6,279 nucleotides of DNA from Candidatus Omnitrophota bacterium. Its GTDB lineage: Bacteria > Omnitrophota > Gorgyraeia > Gygaellales > Profunditerraquicolaceae. Each line of letters opens with the position of its first letter. Within the stretch, counting starts at the first letter, position 1. The notes below the pieces were generated by a model. That model was not told the DNA's origin and made no database searches. It saw only the letters and a list, made by a program, of their open reading frames with translations. Location of the stretch: positions 1 through 6,279 of the forward strand of contig JAHKBC010000334.1 of NCBI GenBank assembly GCA_018825725.1, written 5' to 3'. Position numbers and translations under genes: made by a program. Positions 1-5,248 of this stretch are shown here, piece after piece.

Positions 1-82
1 TGCCCGGATATATTGATAAAATATTGAAATGCAAAATACCCTGCGCTTTTCTTATTAACTGTTATTTTTGGGATGCGTGTTT

Positions 83-138
83 AAGTGAAGATCTGATTAT
101 GCAATAATAAGTAGTAAAGTGAAGATGGCGTCCTGATT
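83..138 (+). repeat. Imperfect direct repeat upstream of pyk
   Basis: AAGTGAAGAT occurs at 83-92 and again at 117-126. Each copy is followed by CTGATT, immediately in the first copy (93-98) and after a 6-nt insertion GGCGTC in the second (133-138). The second CTGATT is also complementary to AATCAG at 153-158, and its CTGAT to ATCAG at 144-148, so alternative weak hairpins could form before the gene. The pair lies in the only non-coding stretch before pyruvate kinase and could be a tandem regulator site or chance in AT-rich DNA. I see no convincing -35/-10 pair for pyk here; AATAAT at 103-108 preceded by TG at 100-101 is the best, weak, -10 candidate. The rest of 1-192 shows nothing else that I can name. 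Confidence 0.35.
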
Positions 139-192
139 GTTTTATCAGCTTTAATCAGAAAACAAAACAGATGCTAGTTAACGAGGTGTCAT

Positions 193-1212
193 ATGGTTAG
201 GACTAAGATAATTTGTACTTTGGGACCGGCTACTTCTTTGGAAGGAGTAGTCAGGAAAATGATGCTTGCCGGGATGGATGTTGTGCGGCTTAACTTTTCC
301 CACGCACGAGCGGCTGAACTATCAGGCAGGATAGAACTTATCCGTACTCTGAATACAAAATACCGCCGGCACTTAAGAATTCTCGGAGATTTGCAGGGCC
401 ATCGCATAAGAATAGGAGAACTCACCCGGCCTGTTGAGCTTAAAAAGCGCCAGATAATCTATCTTATTCAGAAAAAGATTATGGGTTCAGCCACTGTGAT
501 CCCATTTGATTATTCAGGGCTTTTACGAGACATAAAAAAAGGGCAGCATGTTTTTATTGACGATGGTAATATAGCGCTGGAGATAGTCGGACACGTTAAT
601 AATAAACTCAAGGCCAAGGTTATAATAGGAGGTGTCTTAAAAGAGCATAAGGGGGTGAATATCCCGCAGGCTAAGCTTAAATTTAAAGGGATCGATAGAA
701 AGGACATAGAGGACGCGCTTTTTTGTGAAAGTCAGGGAATTGATTATATTGCGCAGTCATTTGTGCGTAGCTCGGCTGATGTTAAGCAGGTGCGCCAGTT
801 GCTGAAAGTTAACTCGCCTATCAGGGTAATCGCCAAAATCGAAAACAGGGAGGGTATAGAAAATATAGATGAGATTATCAAAGTTTCTGATGGTATCATG
901 ATTGCCCGCGGAGATATGGGGGTATCCATACCTATTTACGAAGTCCCCATTGTCCAGAAAATGATCATTAAAAAATGCAACAAGGCGCGTAAATTCGTCA
1001 TTACTGCGACGCAGATGCTGGAAAGTATGACTGAGAATATCCGGCCTACGCGCGCAGAGGTAACTGATGTGGCCAATGCTATTATTGATGGTACTGATTT
1101 TGTTATGCTTTCGGCTGAATCGGCCGTGGGCAAATATCCGGTCCCGGCGGTTTCGATGATGAATGATATAATAAAATTTACAGAGCTTTATTTGAGAAAG
1201 AAGAATGGTTAG
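193..1212 (+). CDS. pyk: Pyruvate kinase, catalytic A/B domains only (no C-terminal domain)
   Basis: Converts phosphoenolpyruvate and ADP to pyruvate and ATP in the last step of glycolysis, in the cytoplasm. The N-terminus ([11 protein letters not shown]) is the family start and follows GAGGTG at 183-188, which supports this ATG. Visible active-site residues are R32, N34 and S36 in RLNFSHA, D66 in [11 protein letters not shown]215 and E217 in [10 protein letters not shown]241 in ARGDMG and T273 in [10 protein letters not shown]215-E217-D241-T273 keep the rabbit enzyme spacing exactly (K269, E271, D295, T327). The [18 protein letters not shown] stretch is canonical. At 339 aa it is about 130 residues shorter than the usual ~470: it stops where the A domain ends, so the C-terminal interface and allosteric domain is absent. 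The position equivalent to rabbit E117 is Arg (R71), with L67, Q68 and I74 around it, a pattern resembling K+-independent enzymes, which carry Lys there. The stop overlaps the next gene by 8 nt, which argues for a natural end and not a recent frameshift. Identity is secure; K+ independence and lack of allostery are inferred. Confidence 0.95.
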   Translation: MVRTKIICTLGPATSLEGVVRKMMLAGMDVVRLNFSHARAAELSGRIELIRTLNTKYRRHLRILGDLQGHRIRIGELTRPVELKKRQIIYLIQKKIMGSATVIPFDYSGLLRDIKKGQHVFIDDGNIALEIVGHVNNKLKAKVIIGGVLKEHKGVNIPQAKLKFKGIDRKDIEDALFCESQGIDYIAQSFVRSSADVKQVRQLLKVNSPIRVIAKIENREGIENIDEIIKVSDGIMIARGDMGVSIPIYEVPIVQKMIIKKCNKARKFVITATQMLESMTENIRPTRAEVTDVANAIIDGTDFVMLSAESAVGKYPVPAVSMMNDIIKFTELYLRKKNG

Positions 1213-2245
1213 GATAGCGAAGGAATACCGGGTAGGTAATAAACAAGCGCAGGGCTTGATAGATGAGTTGCTCAAGATATGCGCTTCTGGGAGTACCCAA
1301 AGCCTCCTGCACGAAATACTTACTAGCTGCGTAAAGCTGGGTATGGAATCGCGCGATAAGGGCGACCTAAAATTGGTAAATAACGTGCTTAAGGAGTTGC
1401 GTTATTCTTTTAAGGTATTTTCTCCTTACCGCAATATTAAAAAAGTGATAATATTCGGTTCGGCCAGGTCAAAGCAGAGTTCGCAGGAGTATAAGATGGC
1501 CGAAGAGTTTGCTTTTAAAATAACAAAAAAAGGCTTTATGGTGATTACCGGCGGTGGACCGGGAGTTATGGAGGCCGGAAATAAAGGTGCTTTGCCGGGA
1601 AGTGATTTTGCATTGAATATACGCCTTCCTTTTGAACAAAAACCCAATCCCTATCTGAGCGAGAAAGAAAAGCTGATTAATTTTAAGTATTTCTTTACCA
1701 GAAAGCTGATTTTTGTAAAAGAGAGTGATGCCACGACCCTCTTTCCCGGTGGATTCGGGACCAATGATGAGGGGTTCGAAATGCTTACTCTGCTTCAAAC
1801 CGGTAAATCTGCCCCGCGTCCGATTCTCTTAATGGAGCCACCAGGTTCAACGTATTGGAGAGCCTGGAAAGGGTATGTTGTGGAACATCTGGTTAAAAAT
1901 AAATATATTCGTAAAGAAGACCTTAATCTTTTTCACATTGTCACAGATGTAAATAAAGGAGTAGGTTTGATAGAGGATTTTTATAGAGTGTATCACTCGA
2001 TACGTTATGTTGGGGATATGACCATATTAAGATTAAATAAGACTCTTTCCAGCAAGTCCTTAAGGCTCTTAAACCAAAAATTCAAAGATATCCTGACCGA
2101 TGGAATAATCAGCCCTGGCGCACCTACTTCGGAAGAGGTGCAGAAGAATGAATTTCCGGATTTACCGCGCCTAATCATGAAATTCAATCGCCGGGATTAT
2201 GGCCGGCTCCTGCAGTTAGTCTCATATTTAAACCAGACAAAATAG
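1205..2245 (+). CDS. LOG-family (TIGR00730-type) nucleotide phosphoribohydrolase, long form
   Basis: Rossmann-fold protein of the LOG family, often misnamed lysine decarboxylase. Characterised members hydrolyse nucleoside 5'-monophosphates (cytokinin or ordinary purine and pyrimidine nucleotides) to base plus ribose 5-phosphate. Residues 80-88 (KVIIFGSAR) form the first strand and loop, 116-126 ([11 protein letters not shown]) the phosphate-binding loop, R166-K167 the conserved Arg-Lys, and 181-192 ([12 protein letters not shown]) the PGGxGTxxE signature with catalytic-type E189. At 346 aa it is longer than plant LOG (~200 aa). The N-terminal ~78 residues, including [22 protein letters not shown] split around 51-72, are typical of the long bacterial form, and there is a ~90-residue C-terminal extension. 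ATG 1205 lies inside the pyk coding sequence with a purine-rich GAGAAAG just upstream, so translation is probably coupled. Substrate is not determinable from sequence. An alternative start at M47 would cut the conserved N-terminal extension, so I reject it. Confidence 0.88.
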   Translation: MVRIAKEYRVGNKQAQGLIDELLKICASGSTQSLLHEILTSCVKLGMESRDKGDLKLVNNVLKELRYSFKVFSPYRNIKKVIIFGSARSKQSSQEYKMAEEFAFKITKKGFMVITGGGPGVMEAGNKGALPGSDFALNIRLPFEQKPNPYLSEKEKLINFKYFFTRKLIFVKESDATTLFPGGFGTNDEGFEMLTLLQTGKSAPRPILLMEPPGSTYWRAWKGYVVEHLVKNKYIRKEDLNLFHIVTDVNKGVGLIEDFYRVYHSIRYVGDMTILRLNKTLSSKSLRLLNQKFKDILTDGIISPGAPTSEEVQKNEFPDLPRLIMKFNRRDYGRLLQLVSYLNQTK

Positions 2246-2273
2246 GTGGTACTTTAAATATTTAAAAAATATC

Positions 2274-2302
2274 TTGACAAATACTTATACTGATACTATA
2301 TT
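2274..2302 (+). promoter_or_regulatory. Sigma70-type promoter of the rrf2-hcp-cupin operon
   Basis: A perfect -35 hexamer TTGACA (2274-2279) is separated by exactly 17 nt from TATATT (2297-2302), which matches TATAAT at five of six positions. The predicted transcription start is about 2309, leaving a short leader of some 20 nt. A strong ribosome binding site AAGGAGG (2315-2321) precedes the GTG start at 2329 by 7 nt. This is the best promoter in the window and lies between the LOG gene and the regulator gene. Its -10 element and start site lie inside the palindrome at 2285-2315, so regulator binding should block RNA polymerase. Confidence 0.85.
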
Positions 2303-2315
2303 AGTATCAGTATAA
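2285..2315. promoter_or_regulatory. Perfect 31-bp palindromic operator, likely for the adjacent Rrf2 regulator
   Basis: Arms TTATACTGATACTA (2285-2298) and TAGTATCAGTATAA (2302-2315) are exact reverse complements around a TAT centre. ATACT recurs every 6 bp at 2281, 2287 and 2293, with its complement AGTAT at 2303 and 2309. The core ACTA-TAT-TAGT resembles the centre of E. coli IscR type 1 sites (ACTR-WWW-YAGT), but the outer part differs. Because transcription should start near 2309, the full palindrome is not in the mRNA, so it is a DNA site and not an RNA hairpin. It covers the -10 element and start point and abuts the ribosome binding site. Autorepression by the protein encoded at 2329 is inferred. 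Confidence 0.85.
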
Positions 2316-2328
2316 AGGAGGATAAATT

Positions 2329-2739
2329 GTGAAACTTATAACCAAGAATTCTGATTACGCGATTAGGGCTATGTTAGCCTTGGCCAACTCCAAGAAGTGT
2401 TTTTTGTCAGCGCGTCAAATATCGAAGGAGCAAAACGTACCCTATCAGTTTTTAAGGGTAATTTTGAGGAAACTTATTCGCAATAATATGGTGTTCTCAC
2501 GCGAGGGTATAAACGGAGGTTTTAAGATTAATGTGGATCCCAAAAAAGTAAGTATTACAGATATTATAAAAATATTTCAAGGAAATGTGCAGCTTTCAGA
2601 GTGTATGTTTCGTCGCAGACTCTGCGTTAATCGCGCACGTTGCATCTTACGCAAAGAGATTAGGCGCGTGGAGCAAGTTGTAGAGAAGGAGTTTAGAGGT
2701 ATAACTTTGGGCAGGTTAGTCAGAAATCAAAAACAATAA
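2329..2739 (+). CDS. Rrf2-family transcriptional repressor with Fe-S ligand cysteines (NsrR/IscR-like)
   Basis: Dimeric winged-helix regulator of 136 aa, starting at GTG after a strong AAGGAGG. The N-terminus (MKLITKNSDYAIRAMLALA) is the family start. The recognition helix region is about 37-51 (VPYQFLRVILRKL), the wing is 58-66 (REGINGGFK), and the C-terminal ITLGRLVRNQ is shared with IscR. Three cysteines, C92, C99 and C105, lie in the cluster-binding loop (CX6CX5C), matching the positions of C92/C98/C104 in IscR and C93/C99/C105 in NsrR. The IscR ligand His107 has no counterpart (R108 sits three residues after the last Cys), whereas D9 aligns with the Asp8 ligand of NsrR where IscR has Tyr. 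This points to a 4Fe-4S, NO-responsive type, a view helped by the hcp gene 13 nt downstream, since hcp is a classic NsrR target. Signal (NO, Fe-S status or redox) is inferred. It lies directly behind the palindromic operator and probably controls itself. Confidence 0.92.
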   Translation: MKLITKNSDYAIRAMLALANSKKCFLSARQISKEQNVPYQFLRVILRKLIRNNMVFSREGINGGFKINVDPKKVSITDIIKIFQGNVQLSECMFRRRLCVNRARCILRKEIRRVEQVVEKEFRGITLGRLVRNQKQ

Positions 2740-2752
2740 AGGGAGGTAAAGT

Positions 2753-4039
2753 ATGTTTTGTTATCAGTGTGAGCAGACAGCCGGCGGTTCGGGATGCACT
2801 CGGTCAGGAGTTTGCGGTAAGAGTGCCGATATTCAAAGCTTGCAGGATATTCTCTTGTTTGGGTTAAAAGGAATGTCGGCATATGCGTATCACGCCAGAG
2901 AATTAGGCGGTATTGATAAGGATGTGGATGGATTTGTGCACGAGGCGCTTTTTAAGACAGTTACAAATGTTAGTTTTGATTTGCTGCAATATATTGATTT
3001 GGTGCTTAAATGCGGTGAGATGAATCTCAAGACCATGGAGCTTTTAGATAAGGCGCATACCGAGCGTTTTGGTAACCCTGTACCGACAGAGGTAGAGAGC
3101 GGAACAAAAAAAGGCCCTGGGATACTTATTACCGGGCATGACCTGTTGGACTTATATGAGCTGCTTAAACAGACTGAAGGTAAGGGGGTAAATATTTATA
3201 CCCATAGCGAGATGCTTCCTGCTCACGGATATCCTAAATTAAAACAATTTCCTCACCTGGTTGGCAATTACGGCGGAGCCTGGCAGGAGCAAAAGGAGGA
3301 ATTTAGTAAATTTACCGGAGCTCTATTGGCTACGACTAATTGTGTATTGATTCCGCCTCCCAACACTTATTTAGACAGGTTGTTTACTATAGGAATAACC
3401 GGGGTTGAGGGTGCAACGCACCTTAAGAATAGGGATTTTAAAGCGGTGATTGAAAAAGCCAAGAGTCTCCCTGCATTACCGGATGCTCCGGGCAAAAAGA
3501 TTATGACAGGGTTTCATCATACGGCAATTCTCGGACTGGCCGATAAAATTATCGCAGCGGTCAAAAGTGGCAAGATTAAAAGATTTTTTTTGATCGGCGG
3601 CTGCGATGGAGCAAGGCCGGGCCGTAACTACTATACGGAATTTGCCGAGAAGGTTCCTAAAGATTGCGTTATTTTCACATTAGCTTGCGGCAAGTACAGG
3701 TTTAACAAGCTTGATTTTGGGAGTATTGACGGTATTCCGCGGCTTATTGATATCGGGCAATGTAATAACGCATATTCAGCAATTCAGGTGGCTTTGGCCC
3801 TGGCCAAGGCTTTTAACTGCTCAGTCAATGAATTACCTTTATCTTTTGTGCTTTCCTGGTTTGAGCAAAAAGCCGTGGCTATACTTTTAACCCTTCTTCA
3901 TTTGGGCGTTAAAGGCATCCGTTTAGGCCCTTCGCTACCGGCATTCGTCAGCCCCAATGTTTTGAAGGTATTACAAGATACATTCGATATTAAACCGGTG
4001 ACTACTCCGGATGCGGATTTAGAGGCTATCTTAAAGTGA
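2753..4039 (+). CDS. hcp: Hybrid cluster protein (hydroxylamine reductase), class III-type short form
   Basis: Cytoplasmic Fe-S enzyme carrying a 4Fe cubane and a hybrid 4Fe-2O-2S cluster. Relatives reduce hydroxylamine in vitro and act as high-affinity NO reductase and protein S-nitrosylase in E. coli. The N-terminal motif C3-X2-C6-X8-C15-X5-C21 is the anaerobe [4Fe-4S] pattern, unlike the enterobacterial 2Fe pattern. Hybrid cluster ligands are all visible: H129, E153, C197, C284 (persulfide position, GGCDGARPG), C312, C337, E371 and K373. H-E (24), E-C (44), C284-C312 (28) and C312-C337 (25) spacings equal those of the Desulfovibrio protein. At 428 aa it lacks roughly 110-120 residues of the ~550-aa class I/II proteins, between the N-terminal motif and H129, where those proteins have the second helical bundle; this is the class III form known from archaea and thermophiles. 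GGGAGG at 2741-2746 precedes the ATG by 6 nt. No hcr reductase gene is present nearby, so the electron donor is unknown. Confidence 0.96.
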   Translation: MFCYQCEQTAGGSGCTRSGVCGKSADIQSLQDILLFGLKGMSAYAYHARELGGIDKDVDGFVHEALFKTVTNVSFDLLQYIDLVLKCGEMNLKTMELLDKAHTERFGNPVPTEVESGTKKGPGILITGHDLLDLYELLKQTEGKGVNIYTHSEMLPAHGYPKLKQFPHLVGNYGGAWQEQKEEFSKFTGALLATTNCVLIPPPNTYLDRLFTIGITGVEGATHLKNRDFKAVIEKAKSLPALPDAPGKKIMTGFHHTAILGLADKIIAAVKSGKIKRFFLIGGCDGARPGRNYYTEFAEKVPKDCVIFTLACGKYRFNKLDFGSIDGIPRLIDIGQCNNAYSAIQVALALAKAFNCSVNELPLSFVLSWFEQKAVAILLTLLHLGVKGIRLGPSLPAFVSPNVLKVLQDTFDIKPVTTPDADLEAILK

Positions 4040-4047
4040 GGTGAGAA

Positions 4048-4365
4048 ATGATAATTACAAAAGAGGGTTTAAATTTAGGTAAAGCTATAGATTATCAAGA
4101 TAGTTCGGTGGTGAGTAAGGAGATTATTAAGGGCAAGACCGGAAATGTCACTCTTTTTGCCTTTGATAAGGCGCAGGGTTTAAGTGAACATACAGCGCCT
4201 TTTGATGCTTTGGTGTATATAGCTGAAGGAAGAGCTGATATAACAATATCAGGCAAAGTTTATACTGCGCAGGCAGGAGATTTTATTATTATGCCGGCGA
4301 ATGAACCGCATTCCCTGAAAGCCGGTGAACGTTTTAAGATGATGCTGGTAATGATCAGGTCGTAA
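4048..4365 (+). CDS. Small single-domain cupin, last gene of the hcp operon
   Basis: A 105-aa protein that is one cupin barrel. Cupin motif 1 is around residues 44-69 (QGLSEHTAPFDALVYIAEG, then TISG) and motif 2 around 77-91 (GDFIIMPANEPHSLKA). Of the usual metal ligands (HxH, E, H), H48 and H88 are present, but the second His of HxH is Ala50 and the Glu position is Asp53 or Ala54, so the metal site is incomplete or altered. No DNA-binding domain or signal peptide is seen. The start lies 8 nt after the hcp stop, with GAGGTGAG between them, which implies co-transcription. Function is not known; small cupins of this form occur in anaerobes, and a sensor, chaperone or minor enzyme role in nitrosative stress is only an inference from position. 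No clear terminator follows: the GGCTCGCC after the stop could form only 3 bp around a 2-nt loop. Confidence 0.85.
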   Translation: MIITKEGLNLGKAIDYQDSSVVSKEIIKGKTGNVTLFAFDKAQGLSEHTAPFDALVYIAEGRADITISGKVYTAQAGDFIIMPANEPHSLKAGERFKMMLVMIRS

Positions 4366-4381
4366 AAGGCTCGCCAATATT

Positions 4382-4410
4382 TTGTTTACTTTATTGAATT
4401 TTCATATAAA
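4382..4410 (+). promoter_or_regulatory. Candidate promoter of the EF-hand secreted protein gene
   Basis: TTGTTT (4382-4387) is followed after 17 nt by TATAAA (4405-4410). The -10 is good and the -35 is weak. The site lies in the 94-nt gap between the cupin and the secreted protein gene, which also holds three tandem ATTG units (4417-4428) in the presumed leader and a strong GGGAGG at 4448-4453. The AT-richness of this gap makes chance matches likely, so the exact site is uncertain, although a gap of this size argues for separate transcription. Confidence 0.4.
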
Positions 4411-4459
4411 ATAATTATTGATTGATTGTTTATGCAGATACCGTGATGGGAGGTAGCGC

Positions 4460-5068
4460 ATGTGCAGAGGGGTTAAGTTTATTGCAGTTGTTTTTGTGTT
4501 TTTTATTATTTTAACTCTAACCATATCTTTTAGTTTAGCTCAAGACAGGAACAATAATCCTCCTGGGCCTAAAGGTGGGCCAGGTACTAATTGGGAGAAT
4601 AAGCCCGGGCCACAAGGCGGTCCTGGTACAAGCTCCAAAAATCTTCGAGAAAGAACCAGGGTTAATGAGGGGTGGGAGAAAGCTGCTGATACAAATCAAG
4701 ACGGTGTAGTGGATGATGTAGAAATAAGGCAATGGAGACAAAGGAATGCCGGCGGATCTCTTGAACAGCAAGAAGGAAATGGCCCCGGGGATAACTTTAT
4801 GAATGATCGGGCTGTTGTAGATAGAGGCTGGGAAAGGGCTACTGATACGAATAGGGATGGTATAGTTGATCAAACAGAAGCGCAGCAATGGAGACAGAGG
4901 GTTCAAGACAGGGACAATAATCCTCCTGGGCCTAAAGGTGGGCCAGGTACTAATTGGGAGAATAAGCCCGGGCCACAAGGTGGCCCCGGAGTAAGCCCTA
5001 ATCGCAGGTCAAGTGATAGTGGCCAAGGTGGCGGTAAAGCTCCAGGTGCCCAGGGGCGCAAAAGGTAG
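4460..5068 (+). CDS. Secreted EF-hand protein with duplicated Gly/Pro-rich modules
   Basis: A 202-aa protein of unknown function. Residues 1-27 form a Sec signal peptide: basic MCRGVK start, hydrophobic stretch of about 18 residues, and a likely cut after SLA27 before QDRN. There is no lipobox. The mature part has the order A-B-B-A. Module A (28-58 and 149-179) contains NPPGPKGGPGTNWENKPG and PQGGPG, with only two residue differences in 31. Module B (71-95 and 123-147) contains GWE, one EF-hand loop and QWRQR. The loops are D77-x-N79-x-D81-G-x-V84-D85-x-x-E88 and D129-x-N131-x-D133-G-x-V136-D137-x-x-E140, so both have a full Ca2+ ligand set. The loops also resemble dockerin-type loops, but only the loop is shared. 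The C-terminal tail is Gly-rich and basic (GRKR). GGGAGG at 4448-4453 supports the ATG. It is a single-gene unit closed by the hairpin at 5088. Export and calcium binding are well supported by motif; the partner is unknown. Confidence 0.85.
   Translation: MCRGVKFIAVVFVFFIILTLTISFSLAQDRNNNPPGPKGGPGTNWENKPGPQGGPGTSSKNLRERTRVNEGWEKAADTNQDGVVDDVEIRQWRQRNAGGSLEQQEGNGPGDNFMNDRAVVDRGWERATDTNRDGIVDQTEAQQWRQRVQDRDNNPPGPKGGPGTNWENKPGPQGGPGVSPNRRSSDSGQGGGKAPGAQGRKR
4540..4617 (+). repeat. Module A copy 1, near-identical to 4903-4980
   Basis: These 78 nt match 4903-4980 at an offset of 363 nt (121 codons) with a single mismatch, at 4550/4913 (AAC versus GAC, Asn versus Asp). The identity stops abruptly at 4617: the following codons read GGC-GGT-CCT here and GGT-GGC-CCC in the other copy, all synonymous. 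The two EF-hand modules in between share protein sequence but differ at many nucleotide positions, so the A copies are younger or have been homogenised. Confidence 0.9.
4670..4744 (+). repeat. Module B copy 1 (EF-hand unit)
   Basis: Encodes residues 71-95, starting at GWEKAADTNQDG and ending at QWRQR. It is repeated at 4826-4900 (residues 123-147) at a distance of 52 codons. Protein similarity is high (GWE, DTN, DG, VD, E, QWRQR conserved) but codons have drifted, so this is an older internal duplication than that of module A. Confidence 0.8.
4826..4900 (+). repeat. Module B copy 2 (EF-hand unit)
   Basis: Encodes residues 123-147, the second calcium loop (DTNRDGIVDQTE) followed by QWRQR. It is the partner of 4670-4744 and leads directly into the second module A copy, while the first EF-hand unit is preceded by module A after a 12-residue linker. 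This gives the mirrored A-B-B-A order. Confidence 0.8.
4903..4980 (+). repeat. Module A copy 2, near-identical to 4540-4617
   Basis: Second copy of the Gly/Pro-rich module, with 77 of 78 positions the same as in the first. It is flanked on the left by GTT where the first copy has GCT, the mature-side end of the signal peptide, and on the right by codons that differ synonymously. The sharp edges are what a gene conversion tract or a recent segmental copy would leave. Confidence 0.9.
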
Positions 5069-5087
5069 AAGTTTTTTAATAATAATT

Positions 5088-5125
5088 AATACAAGAGGCC
5101 CAGCAAATACTGGGCCTCTTGTATT
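5088..5125 (+). terminator. Strong hairpin terminator after the secreted protein gene
   Basis: A perfect 16-bp stem pairs 5088-5103 (AATACAAGAGGCCCAG) with 5110-5125 (CTGGGCCTCTTGTATT) around the 6-nt loop CAAATA. It starts 19 nt after the stop codon. The following tract TCTCT is only moderately T-rich, but the stem's own 3' end adds TTGTATT. The stem is symmetrical enough to work on either strand, though no minus-strand gene ends here. It separates the secreted protein gene from the radical SAM gene. Confidence 0.85.
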
Positions 5126-5148
5126 TCTCTAAGCCCTAGAAGGAGCAA

Positions 5149-5176
5149 TTGCATTTATTATTCATTATGCTAGAAT
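5149..5176 (+). promoter_or_regulatory. Candidate extended -10 promoter for the radical SAM gene
   Basis: TTGCAT (5149-5154) lies 16 nt before TAGAAT (5171-5176), which matches TATAAT at five of six positions and is preceded by TGC (5168-5170), the extended -10 signature. It sits just downstream of the terminator hairpin and about 70 nt before the ATG at 5249, where a new transcription unit is expected. The -35 match is weak. Confidence 0.55.
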
Positions 5177-5248
5177 ATATTCCTCGGGTCGTATTTGGGT
5201 AAGAAAAGATCGGTTAATAGTATTAGTAAAATAAATAGAGTTTAAAAT

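Noticed and set aside
3..107. Open frame reading in from the left edge, ending at TAA 105-107, possibly the tail of an upstream gene
   Set aside because: Only 34 codons, cysteine- and aromatic-rich with no recognisable motif, and it runs through the direct repeat. It could be a real C-terminus, but nothing in this window supports that over chance.
757..1275. 172-aa minus-strand open frame opposite pyk
   Set aside because: It lies wholly against the conserved pyruvate kinase catalytic region and the start of the LOG gene, and its translation shows no domain features.
1469..1798. 109-aa minus-strand open frame opposite the LOG gene
   Set aside because: It is antisense to the GGGPG and PGGFGT motifs of a clear gene and has no motif of its own.
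2285..2315. Palindrome as an RNA hairpin, attenuator or riboswitch
   Set aside because: The promoter's predicted start near 2309 leaves most of the palindrome out of the transcript, and it overlaps the -10 element, so a DNA operator is the better reading.
4366..4400. Possible terminator after the cupin gene
   Set aside because: GGCTCGCC could make only three pairs around a two-base loop, so no stable hairpin is formed before the T-rich stretch.
4541..4640. Collagen-like repeat in the secreted protein
   Set aside because: Glycines do not recur every third residue; the units are GPKGGPG and GPQGGPG separated by TNWENKP, so a triple helix is not expected.
4535..4978. 147-aa minus-strand open frame with internal repeats
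   Set aside because: Its repeats are just the complement of the A and B modules of the secreted protein, which has a signal peptide, a strong ribosome binding site and calcium loops on the plus strand.
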